9,052 nt of DNA from Chitinophagaceae bacterium UBA3961 (GTDB lineage: Bacteria > Bacteroidota > Bacteroidia > Chitinophagales > Chitinophagaceae). The translations under genes were made by a program, and so were the position numbers. Shown piece by piece: positions 1-6,118 of the stretch. Where the stretch lies: NCBI GenBank assembly GCA_002385265.1, contig DGDD01000244.1, positions 1-9,052 of the forward strand, written 5' to 3'. Below the pieces are notes generated by a model. It saw nothing but the letters and a program-made list of their open reading frames with translations, ran no database searches and was not told where the DNA came from. Position 1 is the stretch's first letter. Every line of letters starts with the position of its first letter.

Positions 1-20
1 TCCTCTATACCGGCTGTTCC

Positions 21-55
21 ATTATTAATTATTAATTGTTAATTATTAATTACTC
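21..55. repeat. AT-rich heptamer tandem array upstream of the histidine kinase gene
   Basis: Five 7-bp units lie head to tail. Units 1, 2 and 4 are ATTATTA, unit 3 is ATTGTTA and unit 5 is a degenerate ATTACTC. The array ends about 80 nt before the kinase start codon. It has the same period, the same copy number and the same odd third unit as the array at 2817-2851 on the other side of the operon. Its function is unknown. It may be a dispersed intergenic repeat or simply promoter-proximal AT-rich DNA. Confidence 0.6.
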
Positions 56-136
56 CCCTCCCGCCTCCTACTCAATTTGTAGTACTCCTCTCTTCCTGCA
101 CGAAAAACGGTTAACTTAGTATTCTCAACCCCCTGT

Positions 137-1750
137 ATGCACAATTGTTTCTGCACCTTAATGCTTTTCCTTTGGGGACTGTCTGCTACTGCGCAAACTA
201 AAAAAATTGATAGTCTGCGAAACCTAGTGTATTCAAGCACCTCAAAAAATGCGAAACTTGAGCAGCTGCTGGCATTAACAGAGGAATACCAAAGCATGCA
301 CAGAGATAGCCTTGAAAGCTACACAAACGAAATCAGCCAACTGGCAAGCAAATCAACAGATAAACGGATCAAAACAAGGGCAGCTCTCGCCTTATCATAC
401 ACGTATACACAATGGGGATGGTCTGATAGTGCACGACTTACCGTAGAGCCTGAAATCGCAAAATATTCTCCCTCCGACCCCGCTGCACGCGATCTGTATT
501 TCAAACTACAAAGAGTGAAGGCCATGAGTTATGGCGTTAAATCTAACTATGAAAAAGCCTTGGAAGTTCTTTTCGAAATGCTTCCAATAGCGGAAAAATA
601 CCAAGACAGTATATACATTGCACTTACGTCGAATACCATTGGATCAGTATATATGGCAATGGGTAAAATGCCCGAAGCAGTGCAGTGGATTGTAAAGGGA
701 ATGGAAGCAAGTCCAACAAAATCGAACAATTTACTACCCCGTGCCTCAAGCTTTGTAAATTATGGCATCGCTTTAATGATCAACGACAAAACAGATTCAG
801 CCGTTTACTTCACACAGAAGGGACTTGTACTTGGACGGCAAATTGAAAACTTAAACATTGTTGCCACTGCATTGAGAACGCTAAGCTCCATCTATACCAA
901 TCAAAAAGACTATGAAAAAGCTGAAAAAGCATTGCTGGAAATGATTCAGGTTAGAAGTAAGATATCAGCTACCAGCATTTTGATTGATGATAATATTAGA
1001 ATTGTAGAATTCTATGCACAGTCGGGGCAACTAAAAAAAGCCATTGAACTGTGCAAGAAGTTTTTACAAAAAGGAAGTCTGGTTTCAAATGAGTTTTCTG
1101 GAGGGTCTACATTCCTAAACGATCCCAAAAACAGGGTTGAATTTTTGAAACTACTGGCCGGTTATTACAAAGAAGACCACCAATTAGAATCTTATGCGGC
1201 TACCTTGGAAGAATTAAATGCAGCAAAAGACTCGCTATACGAAGCAAACTCAGCGGAAGCCATAGCGCAGGCACAAACGCAATACGAGGTGCAGAAAAAG
1301 GAAAATACCATTCTAAAACAAAAAAATGACATTCAACAAAAGGACATCCTCTTCTATGAATCCATTGCATTTCTTGTTTTGATCGTAGCGGTTGGACTGA
1401 TCCTGTTTTCTCGCTTTCGTACCAAACAAAAAATCCGCCAAACCGCAATTAGGGAAGAAGAAAAAACTAAAGCAGCTTTGGCCGTTCAAAAAGCAGAAGA
1501 ACAAGAGCGCAAACGAATTGCGGCCGACCTTCATGATAATTTAGGAGCTTATGCGGCATCAATGGCGGCACAAATCGACAGCATTCATTTAAACGAAGTG
1601 GATCCCGGCATTAAAAAAACCGTACAGGGATTGCACTCTAATTCTCAAGCCATCATTTCACAGTTAAACGATACTATTTGGGTGTTAAACAAAGAAGCAC
1701 TTTCTTTAACTGCCATTAGTGATCGATTAAAAGCTATATCAATAAAATAA
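137..1750 (+). CDS. TPR-containing sensor histidine kinase, N-terminal part (sensor, membrane anchor and phosphoacceptor domain), cut off by a frameshift
   Basis: This is the sensor and phosphoacceptor part of a membrane histidine kinase that would signal to the regulator downstream. A signal peptide (about residues 1-19, ending SATAQ) leads into a helical TPR-like region (about 80-350), then a coiled coil rich in Q, K and E (about 360-405), one membrane helix (about 406-425) and a cytoplasmic HisKA_3-type dimerisation domain. The H-box ERKRIAADLHDNLG places the phosphoacceptor His at residue 466. The region before the membrane helix should therefore be periplasmic. The ATG at 137 is the only ATG after an in-frame stop at 80-82, and no Shine-Dalgarno is obvious, as is usual in Bacteroidota. 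The frame ends seven residues after SLTAISDRLK, where relatives continue directly into the ATPase domain. That domain is present in the -1 frame at 1768-2100. Adding one base near 1729-1732 restores a protein of about 654 residues. The ligand is unknown. Confidence 0.9.
   Translation: MHNCFCTLMLFLWGLSATAQTKKIDSLRNLVYSSTSKNAKLEQLLALTEEYQSMHRDSLESYTNEISQLASKSTDKRIKTRAALALSYTYTQWGWSDSARLTVEPEIAKYSPSDPAARDLYFKLQRVKAMSYGVKSNYEKALEVLFEMLPIAEKYQDSIYIALTSNTIGSVYMAMGKMPEAVQWIVKGMEASPTKSNNLLPRASSFVNYGIALMINDKTDSAVYFTQKGLVLGRQIENLNIVATALRTLSSIYTNQKDYEKAEKALLEMIQVRSKISATSILIDDNIRIVEFYAQSGQLKKAIELCKKFLQKGSLVSNEFSGGSTFLNDPKNRVEFLKLLAGYYKEDHQLESYAATLEELNAAKDSLYEANSAEAIAQAQTQYEVQKKENTILKQKNDIQQKDILFYESIAFLVLIVAVGLILFSRFRTKQKIRQTAIREEEKTKAALAVQKAEEQERKRIAADLHDNLGAYAASMAAQIDSIHLNEVDPGIKKTVQGLHSNSQAIISQLNDTIWVLNKEALSLTAISDRLKAISIK
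1723..1747 (+). other. Frameshift site splitting the histidine kinase (apparent loss of one base)
   Basis: The upstream frame stops at 1748-1750, and the downstream frame has its own stop at 1720-1722, so the shift must lie between them. One extra A in the A4 run at 1729-1732 gives a continuous reading DRLK-SYINKIIDGYP, which keeps the spacing and amphipathic pattern usual between the DHp and ATPase domains of this family. A second A4 run at 1744-1747 would also join the frames but gives a less typical linker. A sequencing error, a real mutation or slippage are all possible. Confidence 0.8.
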
Positions 1751-1767
1751 TAGACGGTTACCCGGCT

Positions 1768-2100
1768 ATGGATGTAGATGTGGTAGAAGAAATTGAAACC
1801 AATATCCTACTAAGCTCTTCTCAAGCATTTAACTTATATCGTTTGATTCAAGAAGGGATTAATAATGGATTGAAACATAGTAAAGGAACAAACTTGACAA
1901 TTACCATCAAGAGTGATTCAAATAACTGGAGTGCAACTGTATCCGATAACGGAGTAGGATTTAATAAGTCTGCTATGCTCCATAAAGGAAACGGACTTCA
2001 CAATATGAAAAGAAGAGCGGAAGAATCGAATTGGGACATTGATTGGAAAGAAAATCCGAACGGAGGATGCAGTGTGTATGTTTCGGGTACTTCAAATTGA
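1768..2100 (+). CDS. Histidine kinase ATPase domain (HATPase_c), C-terminal part of the kinase at 137-1750 in another frame
   Basis: This is the ATP-binding domain that phosphorylates the His of the upstream half. In residues of this 110-aa reading frame, the N-box is LYRLIQEGINNGLKH (about 23-37), the G1 box is DNGVGF (60-65) and the G2 box is GNGLHNMKRRAEE (74-86), the order expected for a HisKA_3/HPK7-like kinase. The open frame extends upstream of the ATG at 1768 to 1723, encoding SYINKIIDGYP, which resembles the usual linker and argues that 1768 is not a natural start. A separately translated ATPase protein is possible but less likely than a fused kinase. The stop lies 39 nt before the regulator ATG. 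Confidence 0.88.
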   Translation: MDVDVVEEIETNILLSSSQAFNLYRLIQEGINNGLKHSKGTNLTITIKSDSNNWSATVSDNGVGFNKSAMLHKGNGLHNMKRRAEESNWDIDWKENPNGGCSVYVSGTSN

Positions 2101-2139
2101 TTATAGTACAGGTTGAAAGACCTACCTAATTTTACAATA

Positions 2140-2814
2140 ATGGCATTCAGAATCGCTTTTACAGAAGACAATCAGGTAAACAGAACCACTTTTCAGCAAA
2201 AATTGAAAAGCCTACCCGATTTTGATCTGATCTTTAGTGCCGTAAACGGGCACGATTGTTTGGAACAACTAAAGGGTCTCCCTGTTCAAAAGCTTCCCCA
2301 AGTCATATTCATGGATATTGAAATGCCACAGTTAGACGGCATTGAAACCATAAAGATTGCCAAACCTTTGTATCCGGAAGTACATTTCATTGTATTAACG
2401 GTATTCGACGATGATGATAAAATTTTCGAAGCCATTAGATCCGGTGCCTCAGGATATCTGCTAAAACACGAACCGGCAAGCACTCTTCAAGAATCGGTAG
2501 TAAACGTACTTCAATACGGTGGAGCACCAATGAGTCCGGCTATTGCAAGAAAAGTGCTCTCCATTATGAGTCAGTCCAACCGGGCCAATTCGAATGATAG
2601 CGAAAAGCAAAATACCGTCCCCTCTATAATTACAACCCGCGAAGAAGAAATTTTACAGCATATGGTTCAGGGCAAGGATGCAAAACGAATTGCTGCTACT
2701 TTGAATATCAGTGTTCTTACCGTTCGCAAACACATTGCAAATATCTACGACAAGCTGCACGTTCAATCTAGAGCTGAGATCATAACGATGGCTCATAAGA
2801 ACAATTGGTTTTAA
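2140..2814 (+). CDS. LuxR/NarL-family two-component response regulator
   Basis: This is a cytoplasmic transcription factor activated by phosphotransfer from the kinase encoded just upstream. With the ATG at 2140 it is 224 residues, a normal length for the family. The receiver domain (about 3-125) has the acidic pair E9-D10, the phosphoacceptor D59 in IFMDIEMPQLDG, the switch T87 in IVLTVFD and K109 in YLLKHE. A linker rich in S and N (about 145-160) leads to the LuxR-type helix-turn-helix (about 164-222) with TTREEEIL and a recognition region around LTVRKHIANIYDKL. An in-frame TTG at 2113 would add nine residues, but they precede the start of the receiver fold, so ATG 2140 is preferred. The tight spacing to the kinase supports one operon. 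Target genes cannot be named, and no terminator is visible downstream. Confidence 0.95.
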   Translation: MAFRIAFTEDNQVNRTTFQQKLKSLPDFDLIFSAVNGHDCLEQLKGLPVQKLPQVIFMDIEMPQLDGIETIKIAKPLYPEVHFIVLTVFDDDDKIFEAIRSGASGYLLKHEPASTLQESVVNVLQYGGAPMSPAIARKVLSIMSQSNRANSNDSEKQNTVPSIITTREEEILQHMVQGKDAKRIAATLNISVLTVRKHIANIYDKLHVQSRAEIITMAHKNNWF

Positions 2815-2816
2815 AA

Positions 2817-2851
2817 ATTAAGAATTAAGAGGTAAGAATTAAGAATTAGAA
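2817..2851. repeat. Heptamer tandem array after the response regulator gene
   Basis: Five 7-bp units begin 3 nt after the regulator stop codon. Units 1, 2 and 4 are ATTAAGA, unit 3 is GGTAAGA and unit 5 is a degenerate ATTAGAA. The pattern of unit, unit, variant, unit, degenerate unit matches the array at 21-55. AATTAAGAATTAAG-type repeats strike me as common between genes in this phylum, although I cannot check this here. No hairpin with a T run is associated with it. Confidence 0.65.
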
Positions 2852-3029
2852 GACTTTAATTGCTTTTTCTATCAGAAGCGCATCAATTGCTTTTCACCAC
2901 GCAAATAGTAAATCATTATTGCTCCCAAGCAATACAAACCCAAAGCCTAACCACATAAAGCCTAACTAATACATTTTAAGTATTTCCTACACTATAGCTA
3001 TCAGTTAGTTTTACACGAAACAAATTGAT

Positions 3030-3461
3030 ATGAGACCTACAACAACAAAACTTCTCAAATGCTTATTTAGCTTATCACTACTCGCTATTTCGTGCAGTAA
3101 AAGCAGCGATAGCGGGCAGGGTGATACTACGCCAAAAGCTCCATTTTGGAAAGGATTTGTAAATACACAAATTTGGGAGCACGGCGCTATTTTAGGCACG
3201 AACGGTCAGATTCGTTATTATTTTAGTGATACAGGCGGATCAATGAGCGATACTGCCAATGCAAATGTTCAGAAATACAATGGCACCTATACTACACCTG
3301 CCGGAACCGATAGCATTTACATCAACTGTGGCAATAGCAGTGTGGTGTTCTCACTGAGAGGAAAGTACAATAGTGCCAAAACAAGTATTTCAGGAATATG
3401 GAAAATGAGTGTATTCGGCATTACCAATACCTTACCATTCTCTTTGGTTTACTTACAGTAG
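3030..3461 (+). CDS. Small secreted lipoprotein of unknown function
   Basis: The product has 143 residues. The N-terminus has basic residues, a hydrophobic stretch (about 9-20) and a lipobox ending AISC, which makes Cys22 the likely lipidated residue. The following SKSSDSGQGD is a flexible, acidic tether of the kind that precedes the folded part in Bacteroidota lipoproteins. The rest (about 38-143) alternates hydrophobic and polar residues with many Gly, Thr and Tyr (GQIRYYF, KYNGTYT, DSIYI, VVFSLRGKYN), which suggests an all-beta, lipocalin-like or barrel domain. I recognise no named family and no catalytic motif. It stands alone on this strand, 215 nt after the two-component operon, so co-transcription is unproven. 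It converges on the gene at 3580-4185. Confidence 0.85.
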   Translation: MRPTTTKLLKCLFSLSLLAISCSKSSDSGQGDTTPKAPFWKGFVNTQIWEHGAILGTNGQIRYYFSDTGGSMSDTANANVQKYNGTYTTPAGTDSIYINCGNSSVVFSLRGKYNSAKTSISGIWKMSVFGITNTLPFSLVYLQ

Positions 3462-3525
3462 AATCGACACATTTGAAAAGCGGCGCTGTAATCTATTTCT
3501 TAATCGGGGGGATTGAGTAAAGAAA

Positions 3526-3559
3526 CAGGCCGCTTTCATCTTTTAAAGAAAGCGGCCTG
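3526..3559. terminator. Hairpin terminator between convergent genes, stronger on the minus strand
   Basis: A perfect 12-bp inverted repeat, CAGGCCGCTTTC (3526-3537) and GAAAGCGGCCTG (3548-3559), encloses a 10-nt loop. Read on the minus strand, the stem lies 20 nt after the stop of the 3580-4185 gene and is followed by TTTCTTTACTC, a broken T tract. On the plus strand the trailing sequence CTAATTAAAT is a poorer match, so it may serve the 3030-3461 gene only weakly. Confidence 0.8.
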
Positions 3560-3579
3560 CTAATTAAATATGGTAAAGG

Positions 3580-4185
3580 CTATACGTTTGGAATACCCCG
3601 GCGAACCATTAGGTAGGCCTTTTTATCTTTAGAAGCTTCTTTAACATAGGCAGCATAGTACGACTTGGTCATCAAATCAACCTGATGTGTATACGTTTTC
3701 CCTTTAGCTGCGGCACCATGAAGCTTGCTAATAAAAACCTGATCAAAATCACCGGCGGTATATTTATTCAATTCACTGTTAGTTACCTTTTTTCCATCGA
3801 TCCAAACTCCATATACATTTGCCTTTTTAAACGACTCAAATTGTGCTTCGCTGGGCGATTGTTTTCCAAGAGGCTTGGGTGCTTTTACAAAGAGTACGCG
3901 TTGTTTCATTTGTTGTTCAGGGCTCATTTTAACGAAAATAGCCTCTAGTTTTGCTCGTTCTTCTTCAGTGAAAGCGGTTACTAATTCATGATCGGCCCCC
4001 TTGGTTCTTTTCGTTGCCGCGTCTATAATTGCTTGATACTCGTTCAAGACTTCTTGACTCACTCCTTCTTTTGTAGAACCGATTGATTGCTTAACAAATG
4101 GATCTGTAATTTTTTGCTGTGCAGATGCGATAAATGGTGCACTGAATGCAATTAAAGTAAACAATAATGACAGGTGCTTTTTCAT
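3580..4185 (-). CDS. Secreted protein resembling the C-terminal domain of Bacteroidota BlaR1/M56-type proteins
   Basis: The product has 201 residues with a clear signal peptide (1-22, cut after ASA, mature start QQK). It is predicted to be periplasmic or secreted; there is no lipobox and no other membrane helix. The first mature part (about 40-95) has a helical segment with EYQAII, FTEEERAKLEAIF and KMSPEQQMKQ. The second part (about 124-200) has VYGVWIDGKKVTNSELNKY, FDQVFISKL and YTHQVDLMTKSYYAAY. From memory, this arrangement occurs at the periplasmic C-terminus of Bacteroidota BlaR1-like M56 antirepressor peptidases; here it stands free, without the peptidase or a BlaI repressor nearby. 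No catalytic residues are evident. It lies 88 nt after the membrane protein gene on the same strand and may close that transcription unit before the hairpin at 3526-3559. Its function is unknown; binding of peptide or cell-wall ligands is only a guess. Confidence 0.82.
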   Translation of the reverse strand: MKKHLSLLFTLIAFSAPFIASAQQKITDPFVKQSIGSTKEGVSQEVLNEYQAIIDAATKRTKGADHELVTAFTEEERAKLEAIFVKMSPEQQMKQRVLFVKAPKPLGKQSPSEAQFESFKKANVYGVWIDGKKVTNSELNKYTAGDFDQVFISKLHGAAAKGKTYTHQVDLMTKSYYAAYVKEASKDKKAYLMVRRGIPNV

Positions 4186-4273
4186 GGCTTTATAATTTGG
4201 ATACTTAAATTAACGAACTACAGAGAATTTATTTTCCTATCTGTACAATTTGATAAAACTTTAGCATTTCACC

Positions 4274-4801
4274 TTACCCATTCGCCCTGAATTTAGCAAG
4301 AAGCTTTTTATAGGCCAGAACATGCAGAATTAAACTTACACCCCCAATTACCAATGCGAAGGCTGTAGGAAGAATGGCACCGAAAGTTACGGTCATTCCA
4401 AGCACGAATCCTAGTATGTATTCTCCGTGATAAAGTGGAAAGAAAACGGCCAATGCAATCAGCAGATACAGCACATTCTCGAGGAACAAATCCACTTTAT
4501 ACGTAAAACAAACGGATAATATTATTCCAAAAGCCGCTGCAAGAAGGAACTTGTAAACAGCTGTTCTTGAGACTCTGGATCTTTGGCTTTCAGACACAGC
4601 AAGGAGATGCTTTTCAATTCTTCCTATACAAATAAAACTCAGTACTGCCATTACGGGGAGTCCCCACCAATTGGAAATACCGGGCATATCCTTTCTTTGC
4701 AAAATATGATGAACATACACACCTCCATCCATCCACTCTCTAAGCAGTGCAAGCGCAACCACAAGAAGGCAACCAACAATAAATAAGTACTTGTATTTCA
4801 T
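4274..4801 (-). CDS. Polytopic inner-membrane protein of unknown function, coupled to the macro-domain gene
   Basis: The product has 175 residues, with about six hydrophobic segments (near 5-20, 46-62, 83-100, 105-122, 127-142 and 144-163) and a basic C-terminal tail (KKLLAKFRANG). The most distinctive part is the loop after the first helix (about 21-46), which contains MDGGVYVHHIL followed by RKDMPGISNWWG. Two adjacent His, an Asp and paired Trp suggest a ligand or metal site, but I know of no characterised family with it. The start codon lies 6 nt after the macro-domain stop, so the two are almost certainly translated from one message. It could be a transporter-like or integral-membrane enzyme subunit; the sequence does not decide. 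Confidence 0.85.
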   Translation of the reverse strand: MKYKYLFIVGCLLVVALALLREWMDGGVYVHHILQRKDMPGISNWWGLPVMAVLSFICIGRIEKHLLAVSESQRSRVSRTAVYKFLLAAAFGIILSVCFTYKVDLFLENVLYLLIALAVFFPLYHGEYILGFVLGMTVTFGAILPTAFALVIGGVSLILHVLAYKKLLAKFRANG

Positions 4802-4807
4802 GTGCTA

Positions 4808-5341
4808 TTATTTGATGAATTGTTTCAATTTGTTGACTGCATATTGATAGTTCTCATCGTCGAAGCACACTAGGATAATTTGCTCGGGTAAGGCTTGCTC
4901 ATTAGTGAAATGAACGATGGAGCTGATCGCTATTGCTGCGGCGCTTTCTTTGGGATAACCATAGATTCCCGTACTGATATTGGGAAATGCAATGGAATGA
5001 CACTGATGATCTTTCGCGAGTGTGAGAGCATTCAAATAACAGTTGGCCAATTTCTCAGCCTCGCCTTTTCCCCCACCATTCCAAACCGGACCTACGGTAT
5101 GAATAACATATTTTGCAGAAAGCTTCCCTGCCCCTGTAATAACAGCTTCACCGGTTTTGCAGGAACCTTGCCTAGCAATAATTCTCCTACAGTCTTCCAA
5201 AATAGCAGGCCCTCCGGCACGATGAATAGCGCCGTCTACTCCGCCGCCGCCTAATAATGAGCTATTGGCTGCGTTAACGATAACATCCACATCTAATTTC
5301 GTGATGTCGCCTTTTATAATATCTATGCGACTCAAACTCAT
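4808..5341 (-). CDS. Macro-domain protein, predicted O-acetyl-ADP-ribose deacetylase / mono-ADP-ribosyl hydrolase (YmdB/MacroD-like)
   Basis: The 177-residue product is a single macro domain, the usual size for bacterial YmdB/MacroD-type enzymes, which bind ADP-ribose and release acetate from O-acetyl-ADP-ribose or ADP-ribose from acidic residues. Visible signatures, in order, are GDIT (11-14), IVNAAN (21-26), the glycine-rich catalytic loop [10 protein letters not shown] (31-40, with the conserved Asp at 36), VIHTVGPVW (79-87) and the phosphate-binding loop STGIYGYP (123-130). All key positions look intact, so activity is expected in the cytoplasm. The ATG at 5341 ([14 protein letters not shown]) matches the family N-terminus. 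The longer reading from 5404 adds 21 residues that are not family-like and would overlap the upstream gene. It is probably co-transcribed with the membrane protein downstream. The substrate is unknown, and no ADP-ribosyltransferase is seen in this window. Confidence 0.93.
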   Translation of the reverse strand: MSLSRIDIIKGDITKLDVDVIVNAANSSLLGGGGVDGAIHRAGGPAILEDCRRIIARQGSCKTGEAVITGAGKLSAKYVIHTVGPVWNGGGKGEAEKLANCYLNALTLAKDHQCHSIAFPNISTGIYGYPKESAAAIAISSIVHFTNEQALPEQIILVCFDDENYQYAVNKLKQFIK

Positions 5342-5381
5342 ATATGAAAGGTACAATAAAGAAATCAGTACGCCTCGGCCT

Positions 5382-5705
5382 TTACTGTTTCCAATCATTT
5401 CCATTTAAGAACACATAACTTAATTTTAAGTCAAGGGTTGGATACATGGTTCCGAAAAAACTTGATAAATTATGGGCATAGCCCAAGCCTACTTTAAAAT
5501 CAATTTGAAAATTGCCACTAATAGCCCTTTGCATTCCCCAATGAATATTAGTAAGCAAGGCCGGACTGGAAATGTCGTAATGCTCCAGAATTGCGGAGTT
5601 TAATTTGGTTTTGAATCCAAAATAGTTGCCCGCGTTCAATGCTTGAGAGGCCCCCTTTTCAAGCAAACGATTTCGATTGTAATAATATCTTGGGTTTACA
5701 CTCAA
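5382..5705 (-). CDS. Beta-barrel outer-membrane-like protein, C-terminal part, separated from its N-terminal part by a frameshift
   Basis: This 107-residue frame encodes the larger part of a barrel-like protein. It begins at codon TTG ([11 protein letters not shown] follows) directly after the T8 run that ends the upstream frame, so it is very probably not an independent gene. The content is typical of small Bacteroidota outer-membrane beta-barrel proteins: [14 protein letters not shown], then [30 protein letters not shown] and GLGYAHN, ending in a strand-like [10 protein letters not shown]. One extra T in the run joins it to residues 1-83 encoded at 5702-5953, giving [12 protein letters not shown] and about 190 residues. 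It ends 40 nt before the preferred start of the macro-domain gene. The function beyond a predicted envelope location is unknown. Confidence 0.78.
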   Translation of the reverse strand: MSVNPRYYYNRNRLLEKGASQALNAGNYFGFKTKLNSAILEHYDISSPALLTNIHWGMQRAISGNFQIDFKVGLGYAHNLSSFFGTMYPTLDLKLSYVFLNGNDWKQ

Positions 5706-5953
5706 AAAAAAGCCGGATAATTTCTGCGATACTTATAGCCGAGTTCTCCATTTGCAATTTCATAACCACCCCCTCCTCCAACGCTACATTCAATAGATGA
5801 TTTGGTATTCAATGGATGCTCTATAGAAATACCAAAACCTTGCAGGGCAAGATCAAATTTGATTTGGGTTTCAAGCGGCTGTTCAGTTTTCTGGCCAATA
5901 CCTCTAGTTGCTAGACTTAGTAAAAAAATAGCAACACATAAAAAATGTTTCAT
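5702..5953 (-). CDS. Beta-barrel outer-membrane-like protein, N-terminal part with signal peptide, ends at a T8 frameshift
   Basis: This 83-residue frame starts with a signal peptide (about 1-20, ending RGIGQ) and continues with barrel-like strands: IKFDLALQGFGISIEHPL, SSIECSVGGGGGYEI and [13 protein letters not shown]. The early stop (TGA at 5702-5704) follows eight consecutive T on the coding strand. One more T would continue straight into the next frame with a sensible barrel sequence, so 5382-5953 is best read as one gene of about 190 codons. On its own this fragment would lack most strands. Upstream (5954-6060) is AT-rich, and the terminator of the preceding gene lies at 6069-6096, so it probably has its own promoter, which I cannot place. 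Confidence 0.78.
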   Translation of the reverse strand: MKHFLCVAIFLLSLATRGIGQKTEQPLETQIKFDLALQGFGISIEHPLNTKSSIECSVGGGGGYEIANGELGYKYRRNYPAFF

Positions 5954-6068
5954 AAAAAAATAAATCGGTAAACAAAATAAGGCGCAACTTATTTTCTAAA
6001 CCCGAACTGTAATATAGTATTACGAAGCAATTGAGAAGAATGTTACATGAGTTGAGGGAAATAAAAAA

Positions 6069-6096
6069 GGTCGTTCATGAGCCAACATGAACGACC
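6069..6096 (-). terminator. Intrinsic terminator of the 6119-6568 lipoprotein gene
   Basis: A perfect 11-bp inverted repeat, GGTCGTTCATG (6069-6079) and CATGAACGACC (6086-6096), has a 6-nt loop. On the minus strand it is followed immediately by TTTTTTAT. It lies 22 nt after the lipoprotein stop codon. A stem plus a U-run in the right order makes this a classical rho-independent terminator. Confidence 0.92.
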
Positions 6097-6118
6097 AACC
6101 TACAAACCAAATATAAAA

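Noticed and set aside
46..297. 83-aa minus-strand frame at the left end
   Set aside because: It lies opposite the kinase signal-peptide region, has no supporting motif, and overlaps the AT-rich leader.
2113..2139. TTG start for the response regulator nine codons upstream
   Set aside because: The receiver fold begins at the ATG at 2140, and the added residues are not typical of the family.
21..2851. Heptamer arrays as a CRISPR or phage attachment site
   Set aside because: Units are 7 bp with no spacers, there are no cas, integrase or tRNA genes in the window, and the two arrays differ in sequence.
3685..3948. 87-aa plus-strand frame opposite the 3580-4185 gene
   Set aside because: It is fully contained in the antisense of a gene with signal peptide and family motifs; the translation is not domain-like.
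4895..5254. 119-aa plus-strand frame opposite the macro-domain gene
   Set aside because: It is antisense to an intact macro domain with all signature loops, and the open frame is explained by codon bias of the real gene.
5342..5404. N-terminal extension of the macro-domain protein to an ATG at 5404
   Set aside because: The 21 extra residues are not family-like and would overlap the upstream barrel frame; the ATG at 5341 gives the standard macro-domain start.
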